The translations under genes and the position numbers were made by a program. 33,974 bases of DNA from Rhizobium nepotum 39/7 (lineage in GTDB: Bacteria > Pseudomonadota > Alphaproteobacteria > Rhizobiales > Rhizobiaceae), in the NCBI RefSeq assembly GCF_000949865.1, contig NZ_JWJH01000028.1, positions 1-33,974 on the forward strand. The letters run 5' to 3'. Shown piece by piece: positions 1-8,045 of the stretch (the stretch's first letter is position 1; every line of letters begins with the position of its first letter). Under the pieces are notes generated by a model that made no database searches, was not told the origin of the DNA, and saw only the letters and a program-made list of their open reading frames with translations.

Positions 1-33
1 AGGCCGCAGGTTCAAATCCTGCCCCCGCAACCA
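1..33 (+). tRNA. tRNA-fMet (initiator), 3' end only
   Basis: The first 33 bases form the 3' part of a tRNA: a T-arm with stem GCAGG/CCTGC and loop TTCAAAT, the acceptor 3' strand CCCCGCA, discriminator A and an encoded CCA at 31-33. The implied 5' acceptor strand ends in GCGGGG, and the arm matches the bacterial initiator tRNA, whose 3' end is CCCCCGCAACCA. The rest of the gene lies before the window. The anticodon is not visible, so the assignment rests on the acceptor and T-arm. tRNA 3' ends are common integration sites, and a recombinase remnant lies just downstream. Confidence 0.85.
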
Positions 34-73
34 ACGACACTTGCAAATTCTCCCACTCGGGATATTTGCTCTG

Positions 74-108
74 AAGCTCCTCCGCGTAAGCGTCGAGGAG
101 CTTTTTTT
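74..108 (+). terminator. Rho-independent terminator of the tRNA
   Basis: A 9-bp stem (74-82 with 95-103, AAGCTCCTC/GAGGAGCTT) has an inner CGC/GCG pairing in its loop and is followed by a T-run at 102-108. The T-run lies on the + strand side only, so it should end transcripts from the tRNA, 41 bases upstream. The minus side has no T-tract, so it is not a good terminator for the recombinase remnant. Confidence 0.75.
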
Positions 109-190
109 GTTTATGCTCCGTGTCAATCTCGCCAGAGGCAATACGCGCCATCAGATCGATAACCTCCAAAGATGCCATGATGTGGCGATG

Positions 191-1518
191 TCACCATGGA
201 CCTGTAGGCTTACCGGCTGGCTGGCCGGGTGTCTTGCCAATCACTACCGTCTGGATCAGATCGCGCACGATCGGCATCAGCCGCTCCTTGGCGTGTTCGT
301 CGCCATTGTTGCGGGCGAGGAACAGCAGCTTGCGGATGGCGATCTCGGTACTGGCCGGATTGAACTGCGCCTTTAGCTTGGCGATCTTCTCCTCAAAATC
401 CGCCGCCGGCGTATCCCTGCCGGCAAGCTCCGAGACCAGTTTCTCACGCATGGCTTCCAGTTCGTCGAGCTGGTCGTCGAGGATGGCAAGGTGCGGCCGG
501 CCTTCGGCATGCCTGTCCTAAATCTGCTGCATCAGGCTGGTCTGTTTGATTTTGTTTTTTGCGAGTTCTGCAGCCATCTGATCCTTGCGGGAGGGGATGC
601 TCTTCAGTTTGGTCACCTCATGGGCGATCATTTTCTGCGAAATACGGTCGAAGATATCGATGGAGTAGAACGCGACCGGGATGTAATTGAGGACGCGTTC
701 CTCGAGTTCATGGCGGGTGATGGTCTTGCTGTTGCCACAGCAGGCACCATCCAGTTCATTGATCGGCAGGCGCTTTTTGCGATTGGTGCCGCTATAGCAA
801 TCCTTGCCGAGATTGCATAAGGGCCTCCGCATTCTGCGCATTCGGGCATGCCGCTCAGGAGGTATTCCGGTCGATGCGTGCCATTGAGCCGGTTGCTCTG
901 CCCGAAGTCTAACAACTCGCCGGTCTCTTTCTGCCGGCCCTTGACGCGTTGCCACAGTTCGTCGGAGACGATGCGCATCTTGGGAATGTCCGTCATGACC
1001 CATTCCGAGTAATCGTTGGCGCGCGCAATGCGTCGTGTGATATCGCGCCACTTCCGGCCGCGCGGGTCAGGTGCGCCTTCATTGTTCAACGGTTGCGCGA
1101 TGTCTCGCGGCGACATGCGGTCAGCGTAGAGCTGATAGATGTGTCGGATGATCTCCGCTTTCTCGGGGGCAATGTCGCGGTGCCCCTTGATACGATCACC
1201 CATCTCATCACGCTGCTGGGAGAGCTTGTAGCCATAGGCGAGGCAGGTCGTGTCTTGCCCTTCTTTCGACCGTCTTCATGCCTTTGCAGCACGCAGCGTC
1301 AACTCAAGGTCGGTGACGGGCGTGCCGGCATGCGCAGTCCAGATATCGGCATCGCGATAGCGAAGCTCCTTCGAAATTTTGGCGCTATGCTCGACGTCTC
1401 GCGACGGGCGATCGACGGTGATGCAAAGAACGACGTCAATGCGCTCGCGTTTTGCATGCGCCACGAGGAGGTTTAGCCAGCCGAGGTCGTGCAAGCGCGT
1501 TCGAGCCGCATCGAAGCC
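191..1518 (-). pseudogene. Large serine recombinase, decayed
   Basis: Read on the minus strand, pieces of one large serine recombinase occur in order. The end of the N-terminal resolvase domain (about 1518-1279) has IDVVLCITVDRPSRDVEHS, resembling the DRxSRD motif. The recombinase domain (about 1250-830) has HRDIAPEKAEIIRHIYQLY and ends in a Cys-rich ribbon start, MPECAECGG. The zinc ribbon and C-terminal coiled region (about 820-191) has GACCGNSKTITRHELEERV. The gene is broken at least three times: a TGA near 1276 with an apparent deletion around it, a frameshift near 815-825, and a TAG at 518-520 after which the same frame resumes. The N-terminal part with the expected catalytic serine is not found. 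In intact form it would have excised or integrated an element; here it cannot be functional. Confidence 0.8.
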
Positions 1519-2090
1519 CCTAATCCCAAACGAATGCCATCGTTACGGTATCTTCGATCCACTTCGGTCCGCGAAGGCGGTGGAAGCGGCCGTGATGGCG
1601 GGCGAGAAGCTCGTCCCAGCGCGGCGTGCCGTTCATCGCGAGGGATTCGATCTATACCACTGGCGTTCTCACCGGATCGCCGACCTTCAGGCGGCGGCGC
1701 CCAGATACGGATGCCGCAATGGTCGCCCGGATGAAGAAGCGGCGGCACCCTGCTCGCGAAGGCGAAAACCGACAACCTGCGGTCGGGGCAGACAAACAAC
1801 TCTTGGAACCTGGACTTCCGAAAGAGTAAGGGTCCAGCATTGGTAAGATGGCTCTAACTAATCCAGCAGCGCTCGACGGAACGCTGCGTTTGGTCGGCAC
1901 CGATTTGCGCTGGCGACAAAGAGAACGTGCGGCCTCATCCTAACCCCAAGGTTCAAGCCGCTGCTAGGATACTTCAAACATAGAGTTATTTACGACAGAA
2001 GTTGCCTGAAATGAGCCTTTCTCCCGACACGTCGATGCCTTCGTCAAAATCTGCGCCTCATGGTGCAGCTTTTGGCCGTGATCGTGATGC
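1519..2090. other. No recognisable gene; one 38-codon fragment
   Basis: No frame gives a convincing full gene. One short minus-strand reading at 1636-1520 (38 codons, ATG to TAG) has a coding-like composition, including PRWDELLARHHGRFHRL, and sits immediately upstream of the recombinase remnant. I do not recognise it; it could be another scrap of the decayed element. I see no repeats, RNA genes or clear promoter here. Confidence 0.3.
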
Positions 2091-2838
2091 GCACAGGGTC
2101 TACGATACGGCTCAACTGGACGGACAGTATCCTGCCCGGTTCGGGGTTCCGGCGTTCGTGGAATTCGTAAAGCGATGGCAGAGCGACAGCCCTGCTTTGA
2201 TCGACGCCTGTTCATGTGCGCTCAACGTGCCACTTGGTGAAGGGAAAGACGAACCGCTGGACCTTTCCATGCCGCCCAAGGAGCGCCGGCACCAGTGCTG
2301 GTTTTCTATCACGATGGTTACTGGCGCTCCGCCGACAAGGCCTGGTTCCACTTCATCGCCCGCCCGTTCGTCAAACGCGGGGCGGTCGTGGTTTTGCCGA
2401 ACTACAGCCTGTGTCCGAGCTTCGGCATGGGCGCCCTGGTTGAGAAGTGCACTCGATCCTTCGAGGGGATATGGCGGAACGCGGCTTCATTCGGCGGCGA
2501 TGAGTCCAGGGTGTTCGTTTCCGGTCATTCGGCCGGTGGTCATATTTCGGGGGTGCTCCTGGCGCATGACTGGTCCTCTCTCCGATCCAGTTCAGGTTTT
2601 CCGATCAAAGGCACAACGGCGATCAGCTGCCTGTTCGATCTGGAGCCGATCCGATTGACCAGCCTGAATCAAGATCTGCGCCTAACCGCGGCAGAGCCGG
2701 CTTTTCGCCGGTCACGTCGGCGACCCCTCATGCAGCACTGTCGAGGTTGAGGGGCACCATCATTATTCGGTCCTCGATGCGAGGGCCGATCCCGAGCGCC
2801 CATTCAGCAGGATGGTCCGCAATCAGATGGGGCTTTCC
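2091..2838 (+). pseudogene. Alpha/beta hydrolase (kynurenine-formamidase-like), frameshifted
   Basis: Three stretches in two frames add up to one alpha/beta hydrolase. The first frame (to about 2265) gives YDTAQLDGQYPARFGVPAF. A second frame (about 2266-2690) gives VLVFYHDGYWRSADK, the HGG-type oxyanion-hole region, and VFVSGHSAGGHISG, the GxSxG nucleophile elbow. The first frame then returns (about 2695-2838) with EVEGHHHYSVLDARAD, the catalytic His region. The 3' switch also seems to lack some 40 residues expected between elbow and His loop, so a deletion is likely. The start is also unclear. It lies just upstream of the GYD gene, whose ribosome binding site overlaps its end, so it was probably the first gene of that operon. 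Confidence 0.65.
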
Positions 2839-2851
2839 CAAGGAGGAAGAC

Positions 2852-3148
2852 ATGCGTTTCGTGCTTATCGGCAATCACGGCTCCGAGTGGGTGCTTTCCA
2901 AGGCGGAAGAGCGGCGTCTGAGCTCCATGGAAAAGTGCAGCGAGCTTGGTCTGAAGGTAGAGTTCAACGCTTTTACGCAGGGGCAATATGACTTCGTCAC
3001 GGTGATTGACGCCCTCGATCCGGAAACCGTCAGCGCCTTTTCTCTATGGTTCAATGAGAAAGGTTTCGGCCGCATCCAGACCATGCGCGCGTTCGATGCC
3101 GAGGAATTCAAGACCGTGCTCGCCCGCGTTGGCGGGCCCGCAGCATGA
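2852..3148 (+). CDS. GYD-domain-like small protein
   Basis: This 98-residue protein has the compact alpha/beta shape of the GYD/ferredoxin-like dimeric barrel family, with GQYDFVTVIDALDPETVSAF as its core and a hydrophobic N-terminal strand MRFVLIGNHG. The ATG at 2852 follows a strong AGGAGG at 2841-2846. Its stop overlaps the next gene's start by four bases (ATGA, 3145-3148), so the two are translationally coupled. No catalytic residues are apparent, and GYD proteins have no settled general function. Its place before an FeS/flavin dehydrogenase pair suggests an accessory or substrate-handling role. The family name rests on one motif and overall length. Confidence 0.65.
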   Translation: MRFVLIGNHGSEWVLSKAEERRLSSMEKCSELGLKVEFNAFTQGQYDFVTVIDALDPETVSAFSLWFNEKGFGRIQTMRAFDAEEFKTVLARVGGPAA

Positions 3149-4518
3149 AAACCAACTTCACTGCCGAGCAGCTCAAGGATCCGGAACTCGCCGAAGCCAA
3201 CGAAATCCTCAAGACCTGTGTGCATTACGGCTTTTGTACCAACACATGTCCGACCTACGTGGTAACCCGTGACGAGAACGAGTCGCCACGCGGCCGTATC
3301 GACCTCATCCGCGAAATGCTCGAGGATGGCGGTCCCCCCAAACCCAGCACCGTCAAGCACATCGACAGCTGCCTCTCATGCCTGTCCTGTATGACCACCT
3401 GCGCTGCAGACGTCGATTATGTGCACCTCATCGACAAGGCACGCATACATGTCGAGGAACACTACGACCGTCCGATCATCGATCGCCTGCTGCGTTCCGC
3501 GCTGGCCGCGACGATCCCGTATCCGAAACGCTTCTCGGCAGCCCTGACGCTGGGCAGGATCGGTCGCCGGTTCGGGAAACTGGCGCCCAAGCAGCTCAGG
3601 CCATTGCTGGACCTCATTCCCGAGGCCCCGGCCGAAGACATACTCGCGCCCCAATTGTTCAAGGCGGAAGGCGAACGGCGCTACCGGGTTGCAGTTCTTG
3701 CCGGGTGCGCTCAGCAGGTCCTTAACGGAAACATCAACGCTGCGACAATCCGCATTCTGCAGCGTCACGGTTGTGATGTGGTCGTCGCCAAAGGTGCGGG
3801 TTGTTGCGGGTCGCTCGCACTCCATATGGGCCGGGACGAGCAGGCCAAGGCGAGCGCCAGGCGCAACGTCACGGCATGGCAGCAGGAAATGGCAGTGGGC
3901 GGTCTGGATGCCATCATTGTGAACAGTTCCGGCTGCGGTACTACGATCAAGGACTACGGGCACCTGTTCCAGCGCGACAGCAATGCCGCCGAGGCAAAGG
4001 AGGTCGCAGCCAAGACGTGCGACATCACCGAATTCCTCTTGAAGATCGGCCTCAACGTCCCTGAGTATCCCTTGCCCTATGTTGTGGCGTATCACGACCC
4101 TTGTTCCATGCAGCATGGGCAAAAGGTGAAGTCTCAGCCCCGTCAAATGCTGCGGAAGGCCGGCTTCAAGGTTCAGGACGTACCCGAGGGCCACTTCTGC
4201 TGCGGTTCCGCTGGCACCTACAACATGCTGCAGCCCGAAATGGCGGCCAGATTAGGCCGGCGCAAAGCCGACCACATCGCGACTACCACGCACCATTTGG
4301 TCGCCACCGGAAACATCGGGTGCATGACGCAAATCCAAAAATACCTGGGCAGGCCCGTGGTGCACTCCGTGGAATTGTTGGACTGGGCGACCGGCGGTCC
4401 CATGCCGCCCGCTGTGGTCGGCGTCGATCTGCCCGATCCGGCATCGCTTGTCGAAATACCCAAGGACGTTCCGCAGCAAGCGGCGGGCCCCGCGCCCATC
4501 TCAGACGGATTCTGGTGA
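3145..4518 (+). CDS. GlcF-like iron-sulfur electron-transfer protein
   Basis: This 457-residue (Fe-S)-binding protein is related to the glycolate oxidase iron-sulfur subunit GlcF. It has two N-terminal cluster motifs: CVHYGFCTNTCP at 25-36 and CLSCLSCMTTC at 76-86. Two CCG (heterodisulfide-reductase type) domains follow, seen as AGCCGSLALHMG, YHDPCSMQHGQ and FCCGSAGTYN. The first motif has Tyr28 where the usual CxxCxxCxxxCP pattern has its second Cys, so that site may hold an incomplete or differently ligated cluster. Such proteins pass electrons from a flavoprotein to the quinone pool or a carrier at the membrane. The adjacent gene is a flavoprotein, the likely partner. At 457 residues it is longer than E. 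coli GlcF (about 407), with a Pro-rich tail. Confidence 0.85.
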   Translation: MKTNFTAEQLKDPELAEANEILKTCVHYGFCTNTCPTYVVTRDENESPRGRIDLIREMLEDGGPPKPSTVKHIDSCLSCLSCMTTCAADVDYVHLIDKARIHVEEHYDRPIIDRLLRSALAATIPYPKRFSAALTLGRIGRRFGKLAPKQLRPLLDLIPEAPAEDILAPQLFKAEGERRYRVAVLAGCAQQVLNGNINAATIRILQRHGCDVVVAKGAGCCGSLALHMGRDEQAKASARRNVTAWQQEMAVGGLDAIIVNSSGCGTTIKDYGHLFQRDSNAAEAKEVAAKTCDITEFLLKIGLNVPEYPLPYVVAYHDPCSMQHGQKVKSQPRQMLRKAGFKVQDVPEGHFCCGSAGTYNMLQPEMAARLGRRKADHIATTTHHLVATGNIGCMTQIQKYLGRPVVHSVELLDWATGGPMPPAVVGVDLPDPASLVEIPKDVPQQAAGPAPISDGFW

Positions 4519-4542
4519 TCAACAGTTTTGAAAGGAAAAAAG

Positions 4543-6075
4543 ATGGCAGGCGACATGAGGAAGGTCGAGGAATTCTTCGCGAATATCGCGGCGAAGCTCG
4601 GAGAGGATGCGGTAAACCGCGCCGAGGAAACCGTCAGCCGTTACGGTGAGAACACCATGCCGGGCGGCTCCCGCCCGCCACTCGGCGTCGTCTACCCGCG
4701 ATCGACCGAAGAAGTTCAGGTCATCGTCCGCGCCGCCAATGAATTCGACGTAGCACTCTATCCCGTCTCGACGGGTAACAATATCGGTTTGGGCAGCCGA
4801 TCTCCTGTCCATGTGGGTCAGGTGGTCGTCGATCTCGGCCGGCATATGAACCGGATCATCGAGGTCAACGACAAGCTGGGCTATGCGGTCGTCGAGCCAG
4901 GCGTCAGCTACCAGACTATGTATGACGAGTTGGTTCGCCAGGGCAACAAGTACATGATCGACGTGACCTCCGGCCCGCCCCAGGGTGGCGTCATGGGCAA
5001 CGCCTTGGATAAGGGGGCAGGCTACGCTCCCTATTTCGACCATTTCGGCATGTCGTGCGGCATGGAGGTGGTGCTCGGCAATGGCGAGATTCTTCGCACC
5101 GGCGACGGGGCACTCGCGACGGGTAACCAGCTGAATTGGCACACGTCGAAGTATTCCTACGGCCCGATCATTGACGGTCTTTTTGCACAGTCGAATTACG
5201 GCATCGTCACCCGCATGGGAATGTGGCTGATGCCGCGTCCACCCGCTATCCGGTCATTTCACTTTACCTATGAGGATGACGACGCGCTTGAGGAAATCAC
5301 CGACATCTGCCGCATCCTGAAGATGTCTAATTACGTCCCGACGCTTTTTCGTGTAGCCAATGACCTCTATACCTGCGGCGCCGAAGTGGTCAGCGAGGAG
5401 TTCACGCAAAGCGGCGGTCAGAAGTCGATTTCCGATGAGGGCCGCAAGAGGTTGTGGCAGCAGTTTGGTCTCGGCTCGTGGACCGTGTCTGGAGCCTTCT
5501 ACGGCCCCAGCATGGAGGCGATGGACCCTCAGATTCAGCGTGTGCGTGACTTGTTCGGCAGGTCGGGGAAGGCCCGGTACATCTCTCACGAAGATGCCGA
5601 AAACATCAACCCGCTCAAGGTGGCGATCAACGCGTTCTCGGGCGTTCCGAGCGCCAGCGAACTGGGTCTGCTCAGATGGCGCCCGGGCGGCGGTAATACG
5701 TGGTTCCTTCCCGGCACTCCGACCGACGGTCAAATTGCCAACGAGTTCCAAAAGGTCGGTCGCGCAATCTACGAGAAGCACGGCATGGACTACATGGTGA
5801 TGAATGTTTGTGCGGCTCGCTTTATGCGCGGCCTGCACGTGATCACCTTCAACCGCGAAGACGAGGACGAGTGCCGGCGCGCCGATGCGTGCTACCGCGA
5901 ACTGTCGGAAGAGTTGGTGCGGCGCGGCGTCTTCGTCGGTCGCGCGCCGATCGACTACCAAAAGTTCCACATGGACCAAACCACCGACAGCTTCCGGGAC
6001 GCATGCTCGGGGATCAAGAACGTATTCGATCCCAAGGGCATCATAGCACCCGGTCGCTACGGCATCGGCGAGTAA
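4543..6075 (+). CDS. FAD-linked oxidase/dehydrogenase, 4-cresol dehydrogenase / vanillyl-alcohol oxidase type
   Basis: This 510-residue flavoprotein has a PCMH-type FAD-binding domain (about 45-260): PRSTEEVQVIVRAANEF, VSTGNNIGLGSRSP and PPQGGVMGNALDKGAGYAP. The glycine-rich run before GYAP and the DHFGMSCGMEVVLGNGEI stretch resemble the 4-cresol dehydrogenase/vanillyl-alcohol oxidase branch rather than GlcD. The C terminus GIIAPGRYGI is also typical of that branch. ATG 4543 is preferred because AAAGGA lies seven bases upstream; an in-frame TTG at 4528 is a poorer start. Expected chemistry is oxidation of a phenolic or other alcohol/alkyl side chain. The neighbouring GlcF-like protein probably replaces the cytochrome c that usually accepts electrons from 4-cresol dehydrogenase. 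Substrate unknown; covalent flavin attachment cannot be judged by eye. Confidence 0.82.
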   Translation: MAGDMRKVEEFFANIAAKLGEDAVNRAEETVSRYGENTMPGGSRPPLGVVYPRSTEEVQVIVRAANEFDVALYPVSTGNNIGLGSRSPVHVGQVVVDLGRHMNRIIEVNDKLGYAVVEPGVSYQTMYDELVRQGNKYMIDVTSGPPQGGVMGNALDKGAGYAPYFDHFGMSCGMEVVLGNGEILRTGDGALATGNQLNWHTSKYSYGPIIDGLFAQSNYGIVTRMGMWLMPRPPAIRSFHFTYEDDDALEEITDICRILKMSNYVPTLFRVANDLYTCGAEVVSEEFTQSGGQKSISDEGRKRLWQQFGLGSWTVSGAFYGPSMEAMDPQIQRVRDLFGRSGKARYISHEDAENINPLKVAINAFSGVPSASELGLLRWRPGGGNTWFLPGTPTDGQIANEFQKVGRAIYEKHGMDYMVMNVCAARFMRGLHVITFNREDEDECRRADACYRELSEELVRRGVFVGRAPIDYQKFHMDQTTDSFRDACSGIKNVFDPKGIIAPGRYGIGE

Positions 6076-6089
6076 GAATGGAGACGGCA

Positions 6090-6878
6090 ATGAGCGATTT
6101 GAATTTGACGATGCTGCCAGAGGCTGGATCGCGCGTGGTGGTCGCGGGGGGCTGCGGCGGCATTGGCAAGGTTCTGGTGAAGGCATGCGTCGATCATCGC
6201 ATGGATGTGACGGTGCTCGACATAGCGTCGGCGATTGAGAGTGCTGAAGCGATCGAAGGCGTTTCCTATGTCGCGTTCGACGGTCGTGACCCGGAAAGCA
6301 TAATGCGTGCCGTCAGTGCCGTGACCGCTCGGCACGAAGCCCTGGAATGCCTCTTTTTCCTGAGTGGGTTTCCTATTATCCCGCGACGTCCGCTGAGCGA
6401 GGTGCCGGTAGACAAGTGGAACGAGCTAATGTCGGTAAATTTGACATCGGCATACCTGCTTGTGAACGGCCTATCACCGCTTCTAAAGCAGGGGCGTGAC
6501 CCTGCGATCGTTACGGTGGCCTCGAGCCTCGCCTACCAAGTGATGCCCGGCATGTCGGCCTACGCTGCCTCCAAGGGCGGGCTTATCTCCCTGACCAAGG
6601 CATTCGCGGCAGAACTGGCACCCACCGTCCGCGCCAATTCCGTAGCACCGGGAGCGGTCGATACCGACTTCCTGTCCGGTGGGACGGGGCGCGTCGAGGA
6701 CAAGGGTGCTCGCTCCTGGTTCGACGACATGAGCGCGAAGTACGTTGCCAGCATCCCGCTCGGTCGGATGGCCAATGAGCAGGATGTCGTTGGTCCGATG
6801 CTTTTTCTGGCCGGGCAGGGCAGCCGTTACATGACCGGCCAGGTGCTGCACCTGAATGGTGGGCGCCTCACTCCTTGA
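6090..6878 (+). CDS. SDR-family oxidoreductase with atypical NNAG motif
   Basis: This 262-residue short-chain dehydrogenase has the cofactor loop GGCGGIG near the N terminus, the catalytic Ser in VASSLAYQ, YAASK as the Tyr/Lys pair, and a C-terminal TGQVLHLNGG. The usual NNAG motif is replaced by FLSGF, an uncommon sequence at a position that normally stabilises the central sheet. ATG 6090 is chosen because GGAG at 6080-6083 is well spaced; an ATG at 6078 lacks a good ribosome site. It follows the flavoprotein by 14 bases and is probably co-transcribed, perhaps oxidising or reducing the same substrate series. Confidence 0.82.
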   Translation: MSDLNLTMLPEAGSRVVVAGGCGGIGKVLVKACVDHRMDVTVLDIASAIESAEAIEGVSYVAFDGRDPESIMRAVSAVTARHEALECLFFLSGFPIIPRRPLSEVPVDKWNELMSVNLTSAYLLVNGLSPLLKQGRDPAIVTVASSLAYQVMPGMSAYAASKGGLISLTKAFAAELAPTVRANSVAPGAVDTDFLSGGTGRVEDKGARSWFDDMSAKYVASIPLGRMANEQDVVGPMLFLAGQGSRYMTGQVLHLNGGRLTP

Positions 6879-6949
6879 GGCCAAGCTCTATTGGTAAAGG
6901 GCTTTCCGAATCGCAATGGTCTTCATTCACTCATGGCGGAAAGGCTGCC

Positions 6950-7060
6950 ATGAGTGATTTGTTTTGGTTGACGCCATCTCAGCTTGGTCGGATCAGGCCG
7001 TACTCCCAGCTGGCGCACAGCATCCTTCGCATTGATGACCGGCACGTTGTCACCGTACTA
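6950..7060 (+). pseudogene. IS5-family transposase N-terminal fragment
   Basis: From ATG 6950 the reading MSDLFWLTPSQLGRIRPY followed by RIDDRHVV matches the start of IS5-type (DDE) transposases of alphaproteobacteria, which begin with a similar FWLT...RI.PYFP...RVDDRRV pattern. The similarity fades after about 36 residues, and no DDE motif, downstream domain or clear terminal inverted repeat is visible. It is a stub of a former insertion between the oxidative operon and the aromatic-acid cluster. The remaining bases of 6879-7209 hold nothing I recognise. Confidence 0.6.
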
Positions 7061-7209
7061 TTTCGTGCCGAAACGCTACGCCTTCACCCGTTGAACGCAT
7101 GGCGCAGGGATGAGGGCGAGATGGATAGGAGAGCCATCTTCGCTTTGTACCAATGGACACTATGTTAGATTGCGGAGCACCGCTCATTGCTGCCGAACCA
7201 GACCCCATT

Positions 7210-8034
7210 TCAGCCAATGAGCGCGTGAGTCAGCGGATGGTCGGGATCGGCCAGTCCATCGATGATGTTAAAATGGTGCCGATCCGGCTCCCGCACCACT
7301 TCAGTTTCCGCGCCGAGGCCGAGCCAGATGTTGGCCAGAAGCGCGTTTTGCCGCAGGAATTCGGACGTTTCCCGCTCCCCTGCCCAGCAAACAAGGCGTG
7401 TATCGGCCAAAGGCTCGAGAAGCGCAGGGCTCTCGGTGGCAGCCTCTGCCGCATCGATGGCAAGCGTCGCGTTGCGCTTCGTCCAGATCATGGGTCTCAG
7501 GTCATGAATACCAGAGATCGACACGGTCATTTCAATGCGGTCAGAAATGGCAGGCGACAAAGGGGTCGTGGCGCTGACCATCCTTGTGACCAGATGTCCG
7601 CCGGCCGAGTGGCCGATAAGACGGATAGGTCCCTCCACGCGCTCGGCTGCGGCTGAAACGGCTTTCCCGATGGCGCGGGTGATGTCGGCAATCCGAGCCT
7701 GCGGCGCTAACGTATAGCTCGGCACCGCAAAAGCGTAGTTATGTGCGAGAGGACCGGCTGACAGATGAGACCAGAAACTCTTATCAAGATTCATCCAGAA
7801 ACCGCCATGCACGAAAACGACGAGTCCGCGCGGTTTCGCGTTGGGCAGAAACAGATCGAAGCGCTCCCGCTCGGCTTCACCGTAGGCAAGATCGAAATGG
7901 GCACGGCCTGCTGTTGCCAGCTTCTCACGTGCCTGCCGCGCCGGCTCGACCCATAAGCCTGGCCAGTTCTCCGACTTCGGTGTGTTGGCCCCGTTGTCGT
8001 AGACCCAAGTCCAGTCCGTCACTTTGTATCGCAT
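7210..8034 (-). CDS. Alpha/beta hydrolase, kynurenine-formamidase-like
   Basis: This 274-residue serine hydrolase has the oxyanion-hole motif HGGFW at 76-80, the nucleophile elbow GHSAGGH with Ser143, and a likely catalytic His in PDRHHFNIIDG near the C terminus. The HGG plus GHSAGGH combination and the length fit the arylformamidase/esterase branch. It is the last gene of the minus-strand unit that begins at 14069, 11 bases after the upstream SDR. Because the cluster appears to use an ortho-substituted benzoate, it might release anthranilate from an N-formyl or other acyl precursor, or hydrolyse a ring-derived intermediate. That role is inference; another esterase or C-C hydrolase function is possible. 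Confidence 0.8.
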   Translation of the reverse strand: MRYKVTDWTWVYDNGANTPKSENWPGLWVEPARQAREKLATAGRAHFDLAYGEAERERFDLFLPNAKPRGLVVFVHGGFWMNLDKSFWSHLSAGPLAHNYAFAVPSYTLAPQARIADITRAIGKAVSAAAERVEGPIRLIGHSAGGHLVTRMVSATTPLSPAISDRIEMTVSISGIHDLRPMIWTKRNATLAIDAAEAATESPALLEPLADTRLVCWAGERETSEFLRQNALLANIWLGLGAETEVVREPDRHHFNIIDGLADPDHPLTHALIG

Positions 8035-8045
8035 CGCATTGACCC

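Noticed and set aside
1379..1846. Long plus-strand open frame overlapping the recombinase relic
   Set aside because: Composition is Arg/Ser/Ala-rich with no motif, typical of a GC-rich antisense frame; the minus strand carries real recombinase motifs.
5700..6089. N-terminal extension of the 6090 SDR into the flavoprotein gene
   Set aside because: The extension overlaps a better gene and lacks similarity; ATG 6090 has a well-spaced GGAG.
5254..6186. 310-codon minus-strand frame across the flavoprotein gene
   Set aside because: Antisense shadow; the plus strand has complete FAD-binding motifs and a good start.
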